NCBI RefSeq assembly: GCF_019649055.1
Contig: NW_026570482.1
Location: forward strand, 1 to 64,000
Source of the DNA: Paramacrobiotus metropolitanus
Taxonomy: Eukaryota; Tardigrada; Eutardigrada; Parachela; Macrobiotidae
DNA: 64,000 nt
Direction of reading: 5' to 3'
The notes below the pieces were generated by a model. It saw only the letters and a program-made list of their open reading frames with translations, made no database searches and was not told where the DNA came from. Shown one piece after another: positions 1 to 11,610 of this stretch (its first letter is position 1; each line of letters opens with the position of its first letter). The position numbers were made by a program, and so were the translations under genes.

Positions 1-467
1 CCTTAATGGGATGCCGCGCAGCAGCCTTTCCATGTCCTTCGTAGTCATTAGCATTTCAAGATTTTATTACCCTAATTAGATTTCATTAGAAACGCTTGCT
101 AGTCTGTGGTGCAACAAGCCTGACTTTTATTACTCTAGAATTAATTGGATTTCTGCTTGTACAATACAGGGTGTGGGCTTCTGTTTGGTTGACAGTTATG
201 CCGTAATAATTTCCGGTTATGCGAAACTCCTAATGGTGTTGGTTCTCTTCCAGCAACTGCTCTATTTCCTTCTACAGAGAATTAGTTACAAACAGCACGG
301 ATACCTCCAAGACTAATTAATATTTCTGCGTATAGATACATTTCCCAATTTATATTTGCGTTGGCATATCACCACGTTCATGGGACATTTTAATAAGAGG
401 ACCATACAGTTCTATCTCCGAGCGCTGTGATGTTTTATACATTGAAATACTTCTTCTCTGTGCTAAT
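1..467. other. Upstream region of GPCR gene, no gene seen
   Basis: No coding exon is visible. The stretch is AT-rich and runs up to the GPCR start codon at 468. Promoter elements cannot be assigned with confidence. Confidence 0.4.
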
Positions 468-2413
468 ATGTTGAACACATCCAGCAACGTTTCGAGACCG
501 TCATTTTTGCGTACTTCTCATAATGTCTCCTCTAACGACTTTCATCCTGTCAACGCTTCTTCTGCATTTATCAGCCAGTTTGGTCTGAAAATTTGGATAT
601 CGTTGACTTTAACGATATGTTACACTGGCGCGTTTCTGTTGTTTCTCTTTTTGTGGCCGATGCTGAAAATGGACAAGCATCGCACCGGCTCAAGGATGCT
701 GATTATTCATCTGGTTGTTCTGGAACTGGTCATGTGCTGCGTACACATCCCACTGACCTCCGTTATTACCTACATTGGGCAGTACGACGTATTTCCGGTC
801 AACGGCTGTGTGTATGTAGTCTTTCTCTATAACGTCACGAATTACGCCGGGCAGTGGTCCAGTGTCTGCATCGGAATCAACCGTTTTGTGGGGATCCAGT
901 ATCCGCTGATTTACAAAAAATGGTCCAGTAAAAGGACAGTCATATGATGGTAACACAAGTAACATACATAAAAACTCTAGCCTATCGCTGGAACATCTGT
1001 ATAGTTCCCGATTCCAATTTCGATCATTTAGTTGGTGGATTTGATTCAGTTTATATTTTTATCATGGTTTAGTTACGTATAACATGGTTTATTTAACTCT
1101 TCGCTTACAACAAATTGTTGGTAGCTCTTGGATCAATATATCTCCGCTGAAACAAAGCTTGTATTTTTTGTAGATGTGCACATGTTGGATCCTTTCGTTC
1201 TTCCTCAACTGCCCATTCCTATCCGATGTGCGCGGTCAATACGTCGTCGTCATGCCATATAAAGGCTGTGGATTTCGTCCCACGAAGCATAATGTTTCAT
1301 ATTATCTTTCCTTCCTCGCGATCGGCATTTATGTCCCTAATTTACTCCTGCTGACCATTTATACATCCGTTTCTGTTCTGACAACATGGTGGTTTGGGAA
1401 ACATCGTGATGCAGCGGCAGAGAATGCCGCTTACAACCGCATTACGCGGCGGCAACTGAAGACTGCCAAGGTGCTGTTTGCTGTCTCGGTGTGGTATTCT
1501 GCGTGCTACATTCCTATCGCCGTTCTGGGGCTGATGCTCGTCCCGGTGTATTTGCAACACGTGTTGCTGCTCACCAAGACCATCTATGCTGCCGGTTATG
1601 CAGTAGCACCGGTAATTAATAGATTTTATTTTTAGGTTTCTTGATATTGGCTCTTAAGGGATTTGGTCCGGTACATAGTGCCGAATTCGGGCACATACAC
1701 GGGAACTTTTGCTGTCACGCACTCCTAAACACTTTTTTGCAGTGCTTTATGACATTTTGTACCCAAAAGAAATTTTAAAAATTAATTTAAAATTTGAAAA
1801 AATTGGTAAAAAGCTGGTTCGGTATTAAAACGATCTTCATAGTAATGAGAGTTTACGTGCAAAATTTGAAGAGCTTCGGTTCATAATGAGACTTTTGGCA
1901 CACCTCCGCGCGTTTAAGCTTTCGGATTTTTATTTCATTAATAACTCCCGAACCGGATTTTGCGCGCACAAACGGTTTTTTCGCTTATGTAAACGAATCT
2001 TTTGGCTACAAAACATCATAAAGAATGCAAAAAAAGTTTTTGGGAGTGTGCGACTGCGAAACTTGCCGTGGATGTATAGAAATTTGGTGCTATATACCGG
2101 ACTAAATCCCTTAAAAGTTTTTGATTTTTTCTTTTCAACGTAATTGTCAGTTAAATAATTTCAACGATTTGTACACATTTGACAGATTGTATTTTTTGTG
2201 CTGGGACGAGACTACCGCCGTGCACTAACTGTTACGATGTCGAAGATTTGGTGTAGACCACAAGGCGGATCCAATCGTGTGCAGCAAGGTCTAACGGCGA
2301 GACCTTCGTCTAACGCACAAGCCCATAGCCATACCGGCACGGCAAAAGTACGGAGGCACAGTAAGCAGCAGTCTTTGGCTCAGCCAAACGCCAGTCCATT
2401 ACAGCCAAATTAA
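468..2413 (+). CDS. Rhodopsin-class G protein-coupled receptor, three exons
   Basis: Putative seven-pass plasma-membrane receptor; ligand unknown. Exons inferred: 468-938, 1174-1611, 2186-2413, about 378 aa. Exon 1 has an N-terminus with several N-x-S/T glycosylation sites, then TM1-TM3; the TM3 end reads INRFVGIQYPL, where DRY would normally stand. Exon 2 opens with TM4 (CTCWILSFFLNCPF) and carries TM5-TM7. Exon 3 completes the NPxxY region as AP|IVFF and gives helix 8 (LGRDYRR) plus a basic, Gln/Ser-rich tail. Intron 2 (donor CCG|GTAATT, acceptor GACAG|ATT) is phase 0 on both sides and holds a TTAA-flanked MITE. The exon 1/2 border is weak: the phase-0 donor is ACA|GTCATA, and an in-frame TGA follows if it is not used. 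The start is ATG 468. The family is clear; full function is uncertain because of that donor and the atypical motifs. Confidence 0.7.
1658..2110. mobile_element. TTAA-flanked foldback MITE, copy A
   Basis: Flanked by TTAA at 1654-1657 and 2111-2114. The ends are inverted: GGGATTTGGTCCGGTACATA on the left and its near-complement on the right, and the arms extend over much of the element. Same family as the elements at 10941-11606 and 43137-43806. It lies inside GPCR intron 2, so it probably does not interrupt coding. The TTAA target suggests piggyBac-type mobilisation, but no transposase is encoded. Confidence 0.75.
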
Positions 2414-3440
2414 CAGTCACCCGGCAAGTTTCTGGACATCATGAGAAGGAGCGATTTGCTGGAATAGCGGCATTTCAGTAGGCCAGCAGGGTAAAGGGCG
2501 GTATCGTACAGATGTTAAGGGGAGCTTTTACAAAGGGCATTCCAAAAATAGCTTTCCTTGATTTGCCTCTTTGTCATTTGAAGTACAGTACTTAATGCAC
2601 AACTGAAATATTTTTTGTTGCTTAGACCATTATCTAGGATATCGAAGAAAATAAAAATCTTAAGCTTCGGTGAAGAAATGGAGAAAAGAAAAATGAAAAA
2701 TGTCGAGCTACGTTTGCTGATTTTTCATGGTCGTTCTTTCAAAATTATTCTTTTTGTTGGCACACGCGTTGCTGGAAACTTTTCAACGAAATTTTTGAGT
2801 GTTAACTACAAGCATTGTGGTTAGTATTACAATAATGGCAAAATGTCTTAAAAGGTTTAGAGACTAATGTAAGCTATTTTTTTCCAGAAGGCACCAGATT
2901 GCTGTATGTTACAACTTTCCCGCTTCCTTGAATTCAATACTCTTCGCTCCAATAAATAGTACAATTTATGGCTTTACTTAGATAATCTCATGCACCCATA
3001 AACGTTGGTTTAACTTTGCACCGTCAAAAGCAATTTGTTTCAAGCGTTTTGCCGTCCGGCTGTTGCTTTTCCTTGTTGGTATCTAGTTCCTTATGGTTTT
3101 TATTTTCCTAAAAAAAGGCGTCTCAGTAGACTGTTTTGTTTATTAGTCCTTATTGGAAGGTAAAAGATTTCTTAAACAAACTACATTTCGTGCTACCCAA
3201 AAAGTAAGCGGGAGTATTGAAAAAAATTCTAAAAACTGCTCAAGAAATCACGAGAAAATGGCAAAGGTTCTTTCCGGTAATTTTTCTCAATTTGAATATA
3301 ACAAACCCGAGTCATCTGCTATTTCATTCCCTAATGAAAGACGTATGTAGCAATATGGATTTTAGCAGCAGAAGGCGTTTCTGACGGGAGATACAAATTA
3401 GGGAAAGTTACTTCTGGAATGCCCTTTGCATCTATCGTAG
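2414..3440. other. Intergenic, no supported gene
   Basis: AT-rich sequence with short chance open frames. I see no family signature, repeat array or clear exon between the GPCR stop and the BACK-like exon. Confidence 0.4.
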
Positions 3441-3607
3441 TATTTCAAGCGCACGATACATTACAGACACACTTTATCTGAGGCTCGCTTCCGTCGAACA
3501 GCCGCTGAAACTAAATAAATTCGTCTCAGGACGGGAACAGCTTTGGCGTTTTAGAAACTACGATTTTCTGAAACTCAGTCCCGATCTTATCTTGGAACTA
3601 CAGAGCT
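3441..3607 (+). CDS. Possible BACK-domain exon of a BTB-Kelch-type gene
   Basis: An open frame follows the acceptor CTATCGTAG| (phase 2) and ends at the donor T|GTATGT. It reads SSARYITDTLYLRLASV and continues to LWRFRNYDFLKLSPDLILEL. The second half matches the BACK pattern (aromatic, F-L-x-L-S, acidic, L-L), the helical adaptor between BTB and Kelch domains in Cullin-3 substrate receptors. The next acceptor (TTTGTTGCAG) lies only 34 bases downstream, short compared with other introns here. Neighbouring exons were not found, so this may be a gene fragment. Confidence 0.35.
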
Positions 3608-4719
3608 GTATGTCTTCCATTTGTTATTTTTTTTGTTGCAGCAGCAGCGGTTTCTATGCAGGCGTTCAAGTTAAACAACAGCATGCAATGTGGGCGGTAT
3701 TTTTGCATCAGCACTGAAAATCATCGACAATTTTTACTCGTAGAGCGTTTGCAATAGCACAATAAGCTACACGGATTTGAGATCGCCCCAAATGTAGGTT
3801 TGTCCACGAAGTAATGAAACTGAGATAGACTGATGGGTCTAGCAAGAAACGATGCGCTACGGATAACCCGGAAATATGCCTGGCTTCTCCTGCACTTAGG
3901 TGTTCTAGAAAGCAAATTCTCATCAGATTATGTACGGTAGATGACTTTCAAATGCCATTCGTAGCCATTGACCTGCGTGACGTTGATGGCGCTAATGCCG
4001 GTTTCAGCGCCGGTGGCGGCGCGAGCCAGTTCCGCAAAGACCACCAGAGTGCTTAACAGAGCGGTTCACACCTGTCGGAAATACACTCATCATTACTGCG
4101 TGTTATCTCACGTCAGCCGGAGCCAAAATGGAAGCAGCAAACAACACTTATTGACCAGCTACGCCACTGACAGCCCCTGAGTAACAGGAACGCACAGAAA
4201 TCGCAAATCGATGAATCGCAAACTTGCACCTGCATGGCGCTCTCCCTCGTGATTACCACGCCCGCCACAGTGAAACACCCCGGTGCGCAGCGCCTGCCAC
4301 GGTGATACATGGTCTTCCGTTCATCCTTTTTCCACTCCTTTTCGAAGGCAAATTTGGGCAACTTGGACCAGTTTTTGACCCTACAAAAAAGTATAGTACG
4401 ACTTCATACGAAATGTTGAAAACGTTCAACAAAAATTAATAAAATTTTAGAAGCAGTACCTGTTCGCATGAATACGCGCAGGCGAAGATTAGAAGAAAAA
4501 AAGAGCAGACGCAATCGATCAGAGCGATGATAGCGGTTACCGCAGGCGGCTGACCGGCCGCATTCCGGCTGCACGTGAAGGTGAAGATGATGGTGCCGGC
4601 TAAGGCATTATAGCACTGCAGGCCCACGATCAGCGACAAATGCGCATCCAAATGTCGGACACGTGTCGTTATTTATATCCGTTGGGAATACTCAGCCACA
4701 CCCACTGTTTCCTTCTTAA

Positions 4720-5678
4720 GGCCATGGCTATTTTGGCTTTAATGCTAAATTGACATTTTCCGTAAAAACTCAAACATACTAAACGAAGAGTGCTTTATTA
4801 GTTGGAAGAAAGTTCAAACCGATAACATCAGTACACTTCGAAATATGAATTTTTGAAGTACGCGACCTAAAGTGGTCACCACTGCATCTAATGATTGGCT
4901 CGGCTTACCATTACGTGAGTATATGCAAGCTAGCGAATATGTGATATAAAGTCAATGGAAACATAAATTTGCGATCTACATCTTTTGTCATACCGAGCCA
5001 TAAAACGTCGCTGGACATCGGTAGAATGAAAGCAAACACAGAAAGACAATAGGTTTTGATCACACGCAAGTGTGATCAAAGCGGACACTCGGCTGTCTGG
5101 ATAGTCTCTGTTGCGGGATGCATGTGGTGAGTGGAATCAGCCAACATGTGCACAGGAGACATAAACTTGCATGAACTTTCGAAAGGTGCCGCTAAAAATG
5201 CAGCCAAATAACTTTGAAAATTAACTTCTAATTTCAGAGTTATAAGACTTTTTTGAAACTCGGGCAACAGATGCAAGAACATCTCAAAAGCTTAATTGCG
5301 AGAGCGAATTAAAAATTTTCGGTTTCACTAGAGTTATAACGATAACCAGCAAGTGTAAAAGTGTTTTTTAAAGGCGGTAAATTTAAAAATTTGTTTTTTG
5401 AAAAAAGCCCTCGCAAGGTGCAAGAGGACCATGTTCTGGATTTTTTGGTTGGTTAGATGGAATTTTCCCACTAGCGTGTGCAGACTAGTTCCTTTTTTAG
5501 TGGAATTATTTTATTTCAAATTTTAAACCGCATCGTTTAAGTTGCGTTTGGGCTGGTTCGTACTGAATTTTTCTTAATTTTCACTGGATACATAGATAGA
5601 CCTAAATTCCATGTACGTTTCGAAGCAGAAGGAAAAACTGCTCATTTCAAAACGATTAAAGCCAAAATAGCCATGGCC
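4720..5678. mobile_element. Non-autonomous TTAA transposon with 24-bp perfect TIRs
   Basis: The 24-bp ends at 4720-4743 and 5655-5678 are exact inverted copies, beginning GGCCATGGCTATTTTGGC. TTAA lies directly outside each (4716-4719, 5679-5682). No transposase is visible; the only longer minus-strand frame resembles nothing I know. A perfect 11-bp stem lies inside. Ends differ from the GGGA-type TTAA family found elsewhere in the window. piggyBac-like mobilisation is inferred from the TTAA target only. Confidence 0.8.
5055..5080. repeat. Perfect 11-bp stem-loop inside the TTAA element
   Basis: TTTGATCACAC, loop GCAA, GTGTGATCAAA. Could be a transposase-binding or structural site; it could also be chance. 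Confidence 0.5.
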
Positions 5679-6419
5679 TTAACCAGTCGACCATCCAAGT
5701 TTAGAGCAGTAGCACGCTTTCCTTTGCTGCTCAGCAACATGATGGTCAGCATGAAACCCACCAGAAAGTCGTATCCCATGTAGAATATTCGGTCCAAAGC
5801 ACAGTAGAAGCGGTACACGTATTCCGCAATAACTGGCGATTGAATAAAAGGATAGCGCTGCTGAAAATTCTCGATGCCGCGGGCGACAGAAGGGTCAAAC
5901 TGTTTGGCGTAAATTCGATACGCATTTTTCATTAGTACGATCAGCAAGAATAGCGCCATACCAAGAGCAACGGCACGAAGCCGTGTTTTGGCTATACGAA
6001 CGGCAAAACTTTCGTCAAGTGCATGTATCAGTTGCGCAATGCGTCGACCAGACAAGCAGAGCAGGATCATCGCCAGTACATTACCACAGATCTGCGTCAC
6101 GTCCAGTAGTTTCATAATCTGGGAAGTGAACCAGTTGGATAGATCCCCGTAACCCGACCGGATTGCATCAACCAGAGTAAGAGCCTTAGCGGCCAATATC
6201 AACGCAAAGTAGATGGCCAATATGCATTGTAAAAACTTCTTCCATCTCGATGGCTTTTCAGTGGGAGCAAAAACGTAGCCGCAAACGCGCAAGTGCACCA
6301 TCCATACCATGGTCGCCTCCCAGACTACACCACGGATGTGGCAGCCGTTGTAGAGCGGCACCGCTTGTTTCATTGCCGAAACCATGATTGTCATCCTTTT
6401 TTCGAGCTCTAAATGTATT

Positions 6420-8185
6420 CTGCAAGGAAACAAAGGAATATGGTCTCGCCCGATCAAGGCAGAGAGATGCTAGTGTGTTATTGCCTGCACCTGCCCGACT
6501 TTGTTCACGGAAATGATCGATTCAGTACCTCAAATGATCCAGCGTTATCATCATCGAATGCAACTTAGCGTGAACACAGAGACCGGGATAACGGTTGATT
6601 GTATGTATTTCAGTATTGCAGTATGCGGATTTTTTAACCAATGCCAGCTACGGTGCCAGGCTGCCAGCTGAGATACCATACGACTGTATTCACACACGTC
6701 AAAGAGCCATAATTGTCTTCAGGTTCGATTAGGCCACACAGCTGGCTTTGCACAGAAAGAGTTGTTACTATGAGAAAGCGACCATTATAAATCGTTCGAC
6801 GCAACCAACCCACTAATAACCCGCCCGTGACTGGTGAAGGCGACTTATTACAGTCTTTTAACGGAAATCAGAGCATTGGATGTCGTGCCACTGTTCCCAC
6901 AAAAACCCTCCATGACCGGTAAGTTCCTTGTTAAGAACGTTTCCGGAACGTCTCCAACGGAAACCGTAATACGGAGGCGCGGGAATTGGTTTGATTATAA
7001 ATAAAAACGGAAAAACAGCACACTTTATGTTTCGGTGTTGTGAGTACGGTCGTAGGACAATACGAATGCAAGTATGTTGCGCTCCCTTCATACGATGATA
7101 CAGTTTCTAATTGCCCTATGAAATTACGACTGGTGTGGACTGTGGAGTACTGTCTAGCTTTGCGATACAACGTCTTTTCAGTAGTCCTCACAACTCGAAT
7201 GGTAGTGCGACACAGAATCGGCAACTGACCAGCCGGATGGAAGGCTGAGGCTAACCTTTAGAGTCCTTTAGTTCCCATCTTTTCCCCTTTAAAGGACAGA
7301 CAGTCGAAAAAGCACCAAACGACGGTTAAGAGTAATTAAGAGTCGGACACTAGACTAACATAATATATACCTAGACAGACTTCGTCTGTTTACATTAGAC
7401 TTGCAGGTTAGAACCGCACAGCATCTACGTAAAACGACAATATCTATGAGAAAGCAAGACGGGCGTTGCACGGGTTGGTAGTTACGGCCACTTTTTATCG
7501 GTTCCCTGCGAACGAATCGGCTTCGACGTCCCAATTTTTGAATAAGAATGAGCGTTTTGACGAGAATACATATTATAACGGAGTTTAATCTGAAAAAAGC
7601 GTAGAATGTTTCTCGGTTGGATTTCGTGGAGAACGTACCGAAACCCGTCCCCTCTCCTACCTAGCCAAAATTATGCTTTTCTCCTCCCTCATTTTCGCTT
7701 TATGAACAATTTGCGTCCTGCTGGAATATATCTCTTATCTACGCGGTGATCACGAATATCGTGTTCTGGCTATGCATGTTATGATGCATACTGTGCTGAA
7801 TACAGCCGCTCCAAACCATCAGGGAAATCGGCTCGAATGAGCAGCATCTATAGCATCACTTAAGCAATTGCTTTTGTTTTAATTATCTGCATTTCGTTGC
7901 TTTATACGGATCTTTCGTTTGCTTTTAACCAAAACTTTTTGTTAGGTTTCTGCAGTTCACAGATAAGACTCATCCCAAACGCGCTGTCATACTAGCTGAC
8001 TGACAACTTCACGCCAGTTTCTGCGTTATGCATGCACTTGGTAATATACTCGTACATGTACGGAAAGTATTACTGTAATTAAATTTGTATAATTTGTAGC
8101 TGAATATTTTGAATCATTATCTCAAGAACCATGCGATGAGTACGTCCGGGCGTTCACTTGTCTGCGTCCGCTTAATAATACAGCT
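6420..8185. other. Upstream of the receptor pseudogene, no supported gene
   Basis: The 5' exon of the gustatory receptor pseudogene should lie here if the gene was once complete, but I could not place it. Several 60-100 residue frames overlap at 6858-7228 without family signatures or consistent splice sites. Confidence 0.35.
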
Positions 8186-8342
8186 TAGGACAAAATGGTC
8201 GCATACCCAACATCTCCACATTCAGTACGAATGCAGCGCAGTGCACTGTACGACTGAGTTCAAAATATCCGTTTCGTACAAGTGCACTGCACCGCTTGCG
8301 TACAGAATGCTGGGTATGGGGCTATGCGACCATTTAGTCCTA
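8186..8342. mobile_element. Small TA-flanked MITE
   Basis: Inverted ends: TAGGACAAAATGGTCGCATA at 8186 and TGCGACCATTTAGTCCTA at 8325-8342 (one mismatch over the outer 18). Flanking TA on each side suggests a Tc1/mariner-type target. The interior is also partly palindromic (GTACGAATGCAGCGCAGTG against CACTGCACCGCTTGCGTAC). No coding capacity. Confidence 0.65.
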
Positions 8343-8666
8343 CATTGTACTTGTACATTGCAAAAATATGAACAGCCCGTTATACAGATATCTGTACACC
8401 CGTACGCGGTGTATTTTATTTCACTTTCACTACAAATTGAATACTGCACGGAAGAACTGAAAAACCCACACTATTCCTAGATATATTAGAATGCCCGTTG
8501 AGGACACTTTTTTTATTTTAGAATTGCTTTACATTTATTCTGTAAGATGGAGACGATTGAAAGGGTTTTTGGGGCTGTACATCAAAGTCACTGGACCAGC
8601 CAAGAACAACTTGTTCAGTTTTTCTCGTTTGTTCCGGCGTCTTTGATGCACAGCTCCTACTGTATG

Positions 8667-9112
8667 TCAACCAACGCATGTTTTCGTTTGCCATAATGGC
8701 CCAGGATATTTTTGTTGCGGCTCTGGAGAACAGCAAATCTTTCGCAACAACCACGGCGAGGCACGGATCCACCAACAAGTGTTGAACCTAAAGATCCACA
8801 CTAAAATGTTCCATTCAGGTTCAATACTTGTTGACCTTCGCAATGAGGTACTGGATGAGAACGACGAGCGCCTTCCCTGAGACGCTTTTCAGTTTTCGGA
8901 ATCCAGACTCTCCAAAAATATCTATTCGCGTTTCGGACGCCAGTCACACGGTGTTTTCCGCATTGTTCCACATCAAAAACTTGAGAAATTTTTATAGTCT
9001 CGTGCATTACCTTGATGGTACCAGTAAAGATCCGAACTAACTCTGCATGCTGGTGCACCACTGGTGCATGCACCGTATGTTTTGTGCACCGTGCACCTTG
9101 AGGTATTTTACT
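8667..9112 (+). repeat. Diverged dispersed duplication, copy 1
   Basis: Related along most of its length to 63137-63610, starting at ATGTTTTCGTTTGCC and ending in a GTGCA-rich patch. Shared blocks include ACTTGTTGAC, CTGAGACGCTTTTCAGTT, GGAATCCAGACT and CCTTGATGG. Both copies have a short open frame around LVDLRNEVLDENDERLP / LVDVRNEELDEDDGRLL, each ending at the same relative stop. It could be a decayed gene segment or an old transposon. No family is recognised. Confidence 0.5.
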
Positions 9113-10940
9113 ACTGTATATTCTGTAGGCGCTCCTTCCCCGATTCTTGCACTGCAGCAAGGACAGGTATTTATGCCTCGTGCACAAATTGTGGATGTTA
9201 GTTACAGTTTTGTGCACCAATGGCGCTTGCCGTACTTGCACTAGTATTTGCGTTCTGTTAATTATTTTAATTAACTTGCCTGTTGGCGTCGAGCGAAACT
9301 GGTGCATATGTATTCGCGGTTTTACTTTATACTAGTAAAGAACAACGGATAGTAAAACGTCGGTAGTACAACAAGTCAACAACTGTAATACGGTAAAACG
9401 CAGAAAACATATTGAGATTAATTCTTAAAAAATAGGGAATTAATTTTAGAAATTAACAGTTAAGTAACAACGCACACGAAGTCAATTTTTAAAACCAAAA
9501 TCAAGTGCCCAATTATCGGATGGTAATTTACGCAAAACGTTGAAAGAAATACCGTAAACGATCGACCCGCCTACGACTGGAATGCAAAAGTTTAAATTAT
9601 GCATATTCTCAAACCACAGAAAAAATGGTGAAATTTGATTCTCAAAACAATTTAGGATTAATTCTCGTAAACACCAAACAAAAATATGACATAAACAAAA
9701 AAGTCAGTTAACAGCTAACAAATAATAAAATACCAAACTGCCGAAAATAATTTATGTAAAATGATTGTAAAAAAATAAGAATACATTCAACCAGCAAACA
9801 AATAGTCAAATAGTAGTCGAAAATTCGGAACTTTTAAATCTTTGAAAATCATATTTAGAAATACAAGTATTTATTCGTTATAATGAAACTTAAACTGGAT
9901 TGAGTACACCAAAACAGGACGAAAATCCGCCTGCAAGCATTTCAATTACGTAAAAAAATAAGTTCGATTTTCAAGAAAGAAATAGGTTCAGTTTTCAATT
10001 CAAAAGAAAAAAATAAGTTCAGTTTGAAGAATTTTCAAACTAAAGAAAAACCTTATTAGAAATTAGAAAATTAATAGCCAAATTCATAGCGTAAATTTAA
10101 CAAATGAGTTAAGTCGATCTTATCTCGTCTATCGTTTTAAGTCGACCTATATCAGCAGTAGAAAAAAATATTTACTGGAAATAATATCCAAAAGAATAAT
10201 TTGCTGGAACTTCTGTACTAAGAATGAATTGACCAACCATTCTGTAGGCGCCTGCAGCTGTCGCCGAATCAACATGTATCTTTGGCAGATGCCTTCCGTA
10301 CAGCAGAATGACGTTTCTCCTTTTAGAACCGGAAATCATCCCAGAATCCTATGGACACCGACAATTATAATTTTTAAAATACAAAAAACGATAGAAGCTG
10401 CAAACATACGCCAAAATTATCGTCGGTACTGAAGTGCAATAACACCTATTGAGACCTGGTAATGTTAAAATGTTAACAGCTTTTCGTAGATGCAACGTGG
10501 CTTTACTACTAAGCCATGTTAACGTGGCTTGCAGATGTTTGACAGCACGATTATCTTAAAAACCGGTTTTGCGCGATGTTGATAAGCGCAACCAGAATGA
10601 AAGCAGAAACGTACTCGTAGTCACGCACAAGACATGTACTCTCGAGTGAGCGTTAAATGCGAAAACAGGCCATTGCCGACACAGGAGTACGAGTACTTCA
10701 AAGTTCAAAGCCCTTCACACTGGTTAAAATACGAGTAGTTGTGTTCCGACTTGCAACGTAACAACTAGGAAATTGCACCAATTGGGTTTGTTGATAGACC
10801 GGAGCACAGCGTTTGTCTTTTTCGGTGACTTATGTAGCAGCGCGTCTCTACTTTTTGGCCTATCACATCAATTCAGCATAAGGCTATTTTTTAATAATTA
10901 GGTTACGAATTTTCCTCATAAAACCAGCACCACCACTTAT
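9113..10940. other. AT-rich intergenic, nothing recognised
   Basis: Long A-rich tract with no exon or element that I can support. The region 9400-10200 is notably poor in open frames on both strands. Confidence 0.5.
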
Positions 10941-11606
10941 GGGACGTGTGCCGGTACCTGGCACCGAAATGCGGTACATGTGCTAAAGCTTTCGCTATCG
11001 CGCACTTCTAAGCACTTCTCTTTACTTTGTTTTCTGAAAGTGAATTCTACAGCCAGATGATTTGTATACGTGGCCTGAAAACCGTTTGTATGCGCAACTT
11101 CCGGTTGGGGAGTTGCCGGTGAGATAAAATTCATAAAAGTTTAAATGCATTCAGATACCAAAAGTCTCACTATAAACAGATCTTCAAATTTTGCACGAAA
11201 ACGCACAACATCGTTTTTTACCAAACTACCTTTCTAACATTTTTTTCGATTTGAAATGGGTTTTGTAAAAATTTTGAAATTCATTTTAAAATTCCAAAAA
11301 AAATATTTAAAGCTGATTCGGTGTAAAAACGATCTTCATGGTAATGTGCGTTTTCGTGCAAAATTTGAAGTGGATGGGTTTATAATGAGACTTGTGGTAC
11401 GTGAATGCATTTAAACTTTCTGGAATTTCTAACAGCCATAACTCCCGAACCGGATGTTGCGCGCGCACACGGCTTTCAGTTAACGTATACATATCATTTG
11501 GCTACAGAATGCCATAAAACAAGACAAAAAATTGTTTTGGTTTGCGCGAAAGCGAAAGTTTTAGCACATGTATCCGAATTTTCTACTTTGTATCAACACA
11601 CTTCCC
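10941..11606. mobile_element. TTAA-flanked foldback MITE, copy B (degraded)
   Basis: Left flank TTAT (10937-10940), right flank TTAA (11607-11610). Ends GGGACGTGTGCCGGTACC and, on the other strand, GGGAAGTGTGTTGATAC. Internal blocks such as GATTTGTATACG, AACCGTTTGT, GATCTTCATGGTAATG and ATAACTCCCGAACCGGATGT match copies A and C. More diverged than copy C, so older. Confidence 0.7.
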
Positions 11607-11610
11607 TTAA

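Larger units (their letters stand above)
3708..6419 (-). pseudogene. Gustatory receptor (7tm_7) pseudogene split by a TTAA transposon
   Basis: Chemoreceptor of the insect-type gustatory family, a ligand-gated cation channel relative. The exon begins at an acceptor at 6419 (TTTCCTTGCAG|A) and encodes four to five hydrophobic segments down to LNLDGRLV. There a 959-bp transposon (4720-5678) sits in a TTAA. Taking the element out with one TTAA copy leaves the same frame open on both sides, but with an in-frame TAA at 4675-4673. It continues as RVRHLDAHLSLIVGLQCYN to the donor SCEQ|GT at 4460. This phase-0 site matches ANEQ|GT in the receptor at 13616, so the intron position is shared. The next exon (4071-3936) starts with V then TGA at 4068-4066. 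A possible C-terminal piece (3904-3708) lies after a gap of only 31 bases. One transposon and two nonsense codons argue for a dead gene. The 5' exon is not identified. Confidence 0.7.

Noticed and set aside
3904-3935. A 31-base intron joining the last two pieces of the gustatory receptor pseudogene
   Set aside because: GT/AG and phase fit, but 31 bases is far below other introns here. A frameshift or chance similarity is as likely, so the last piece is only tentative.
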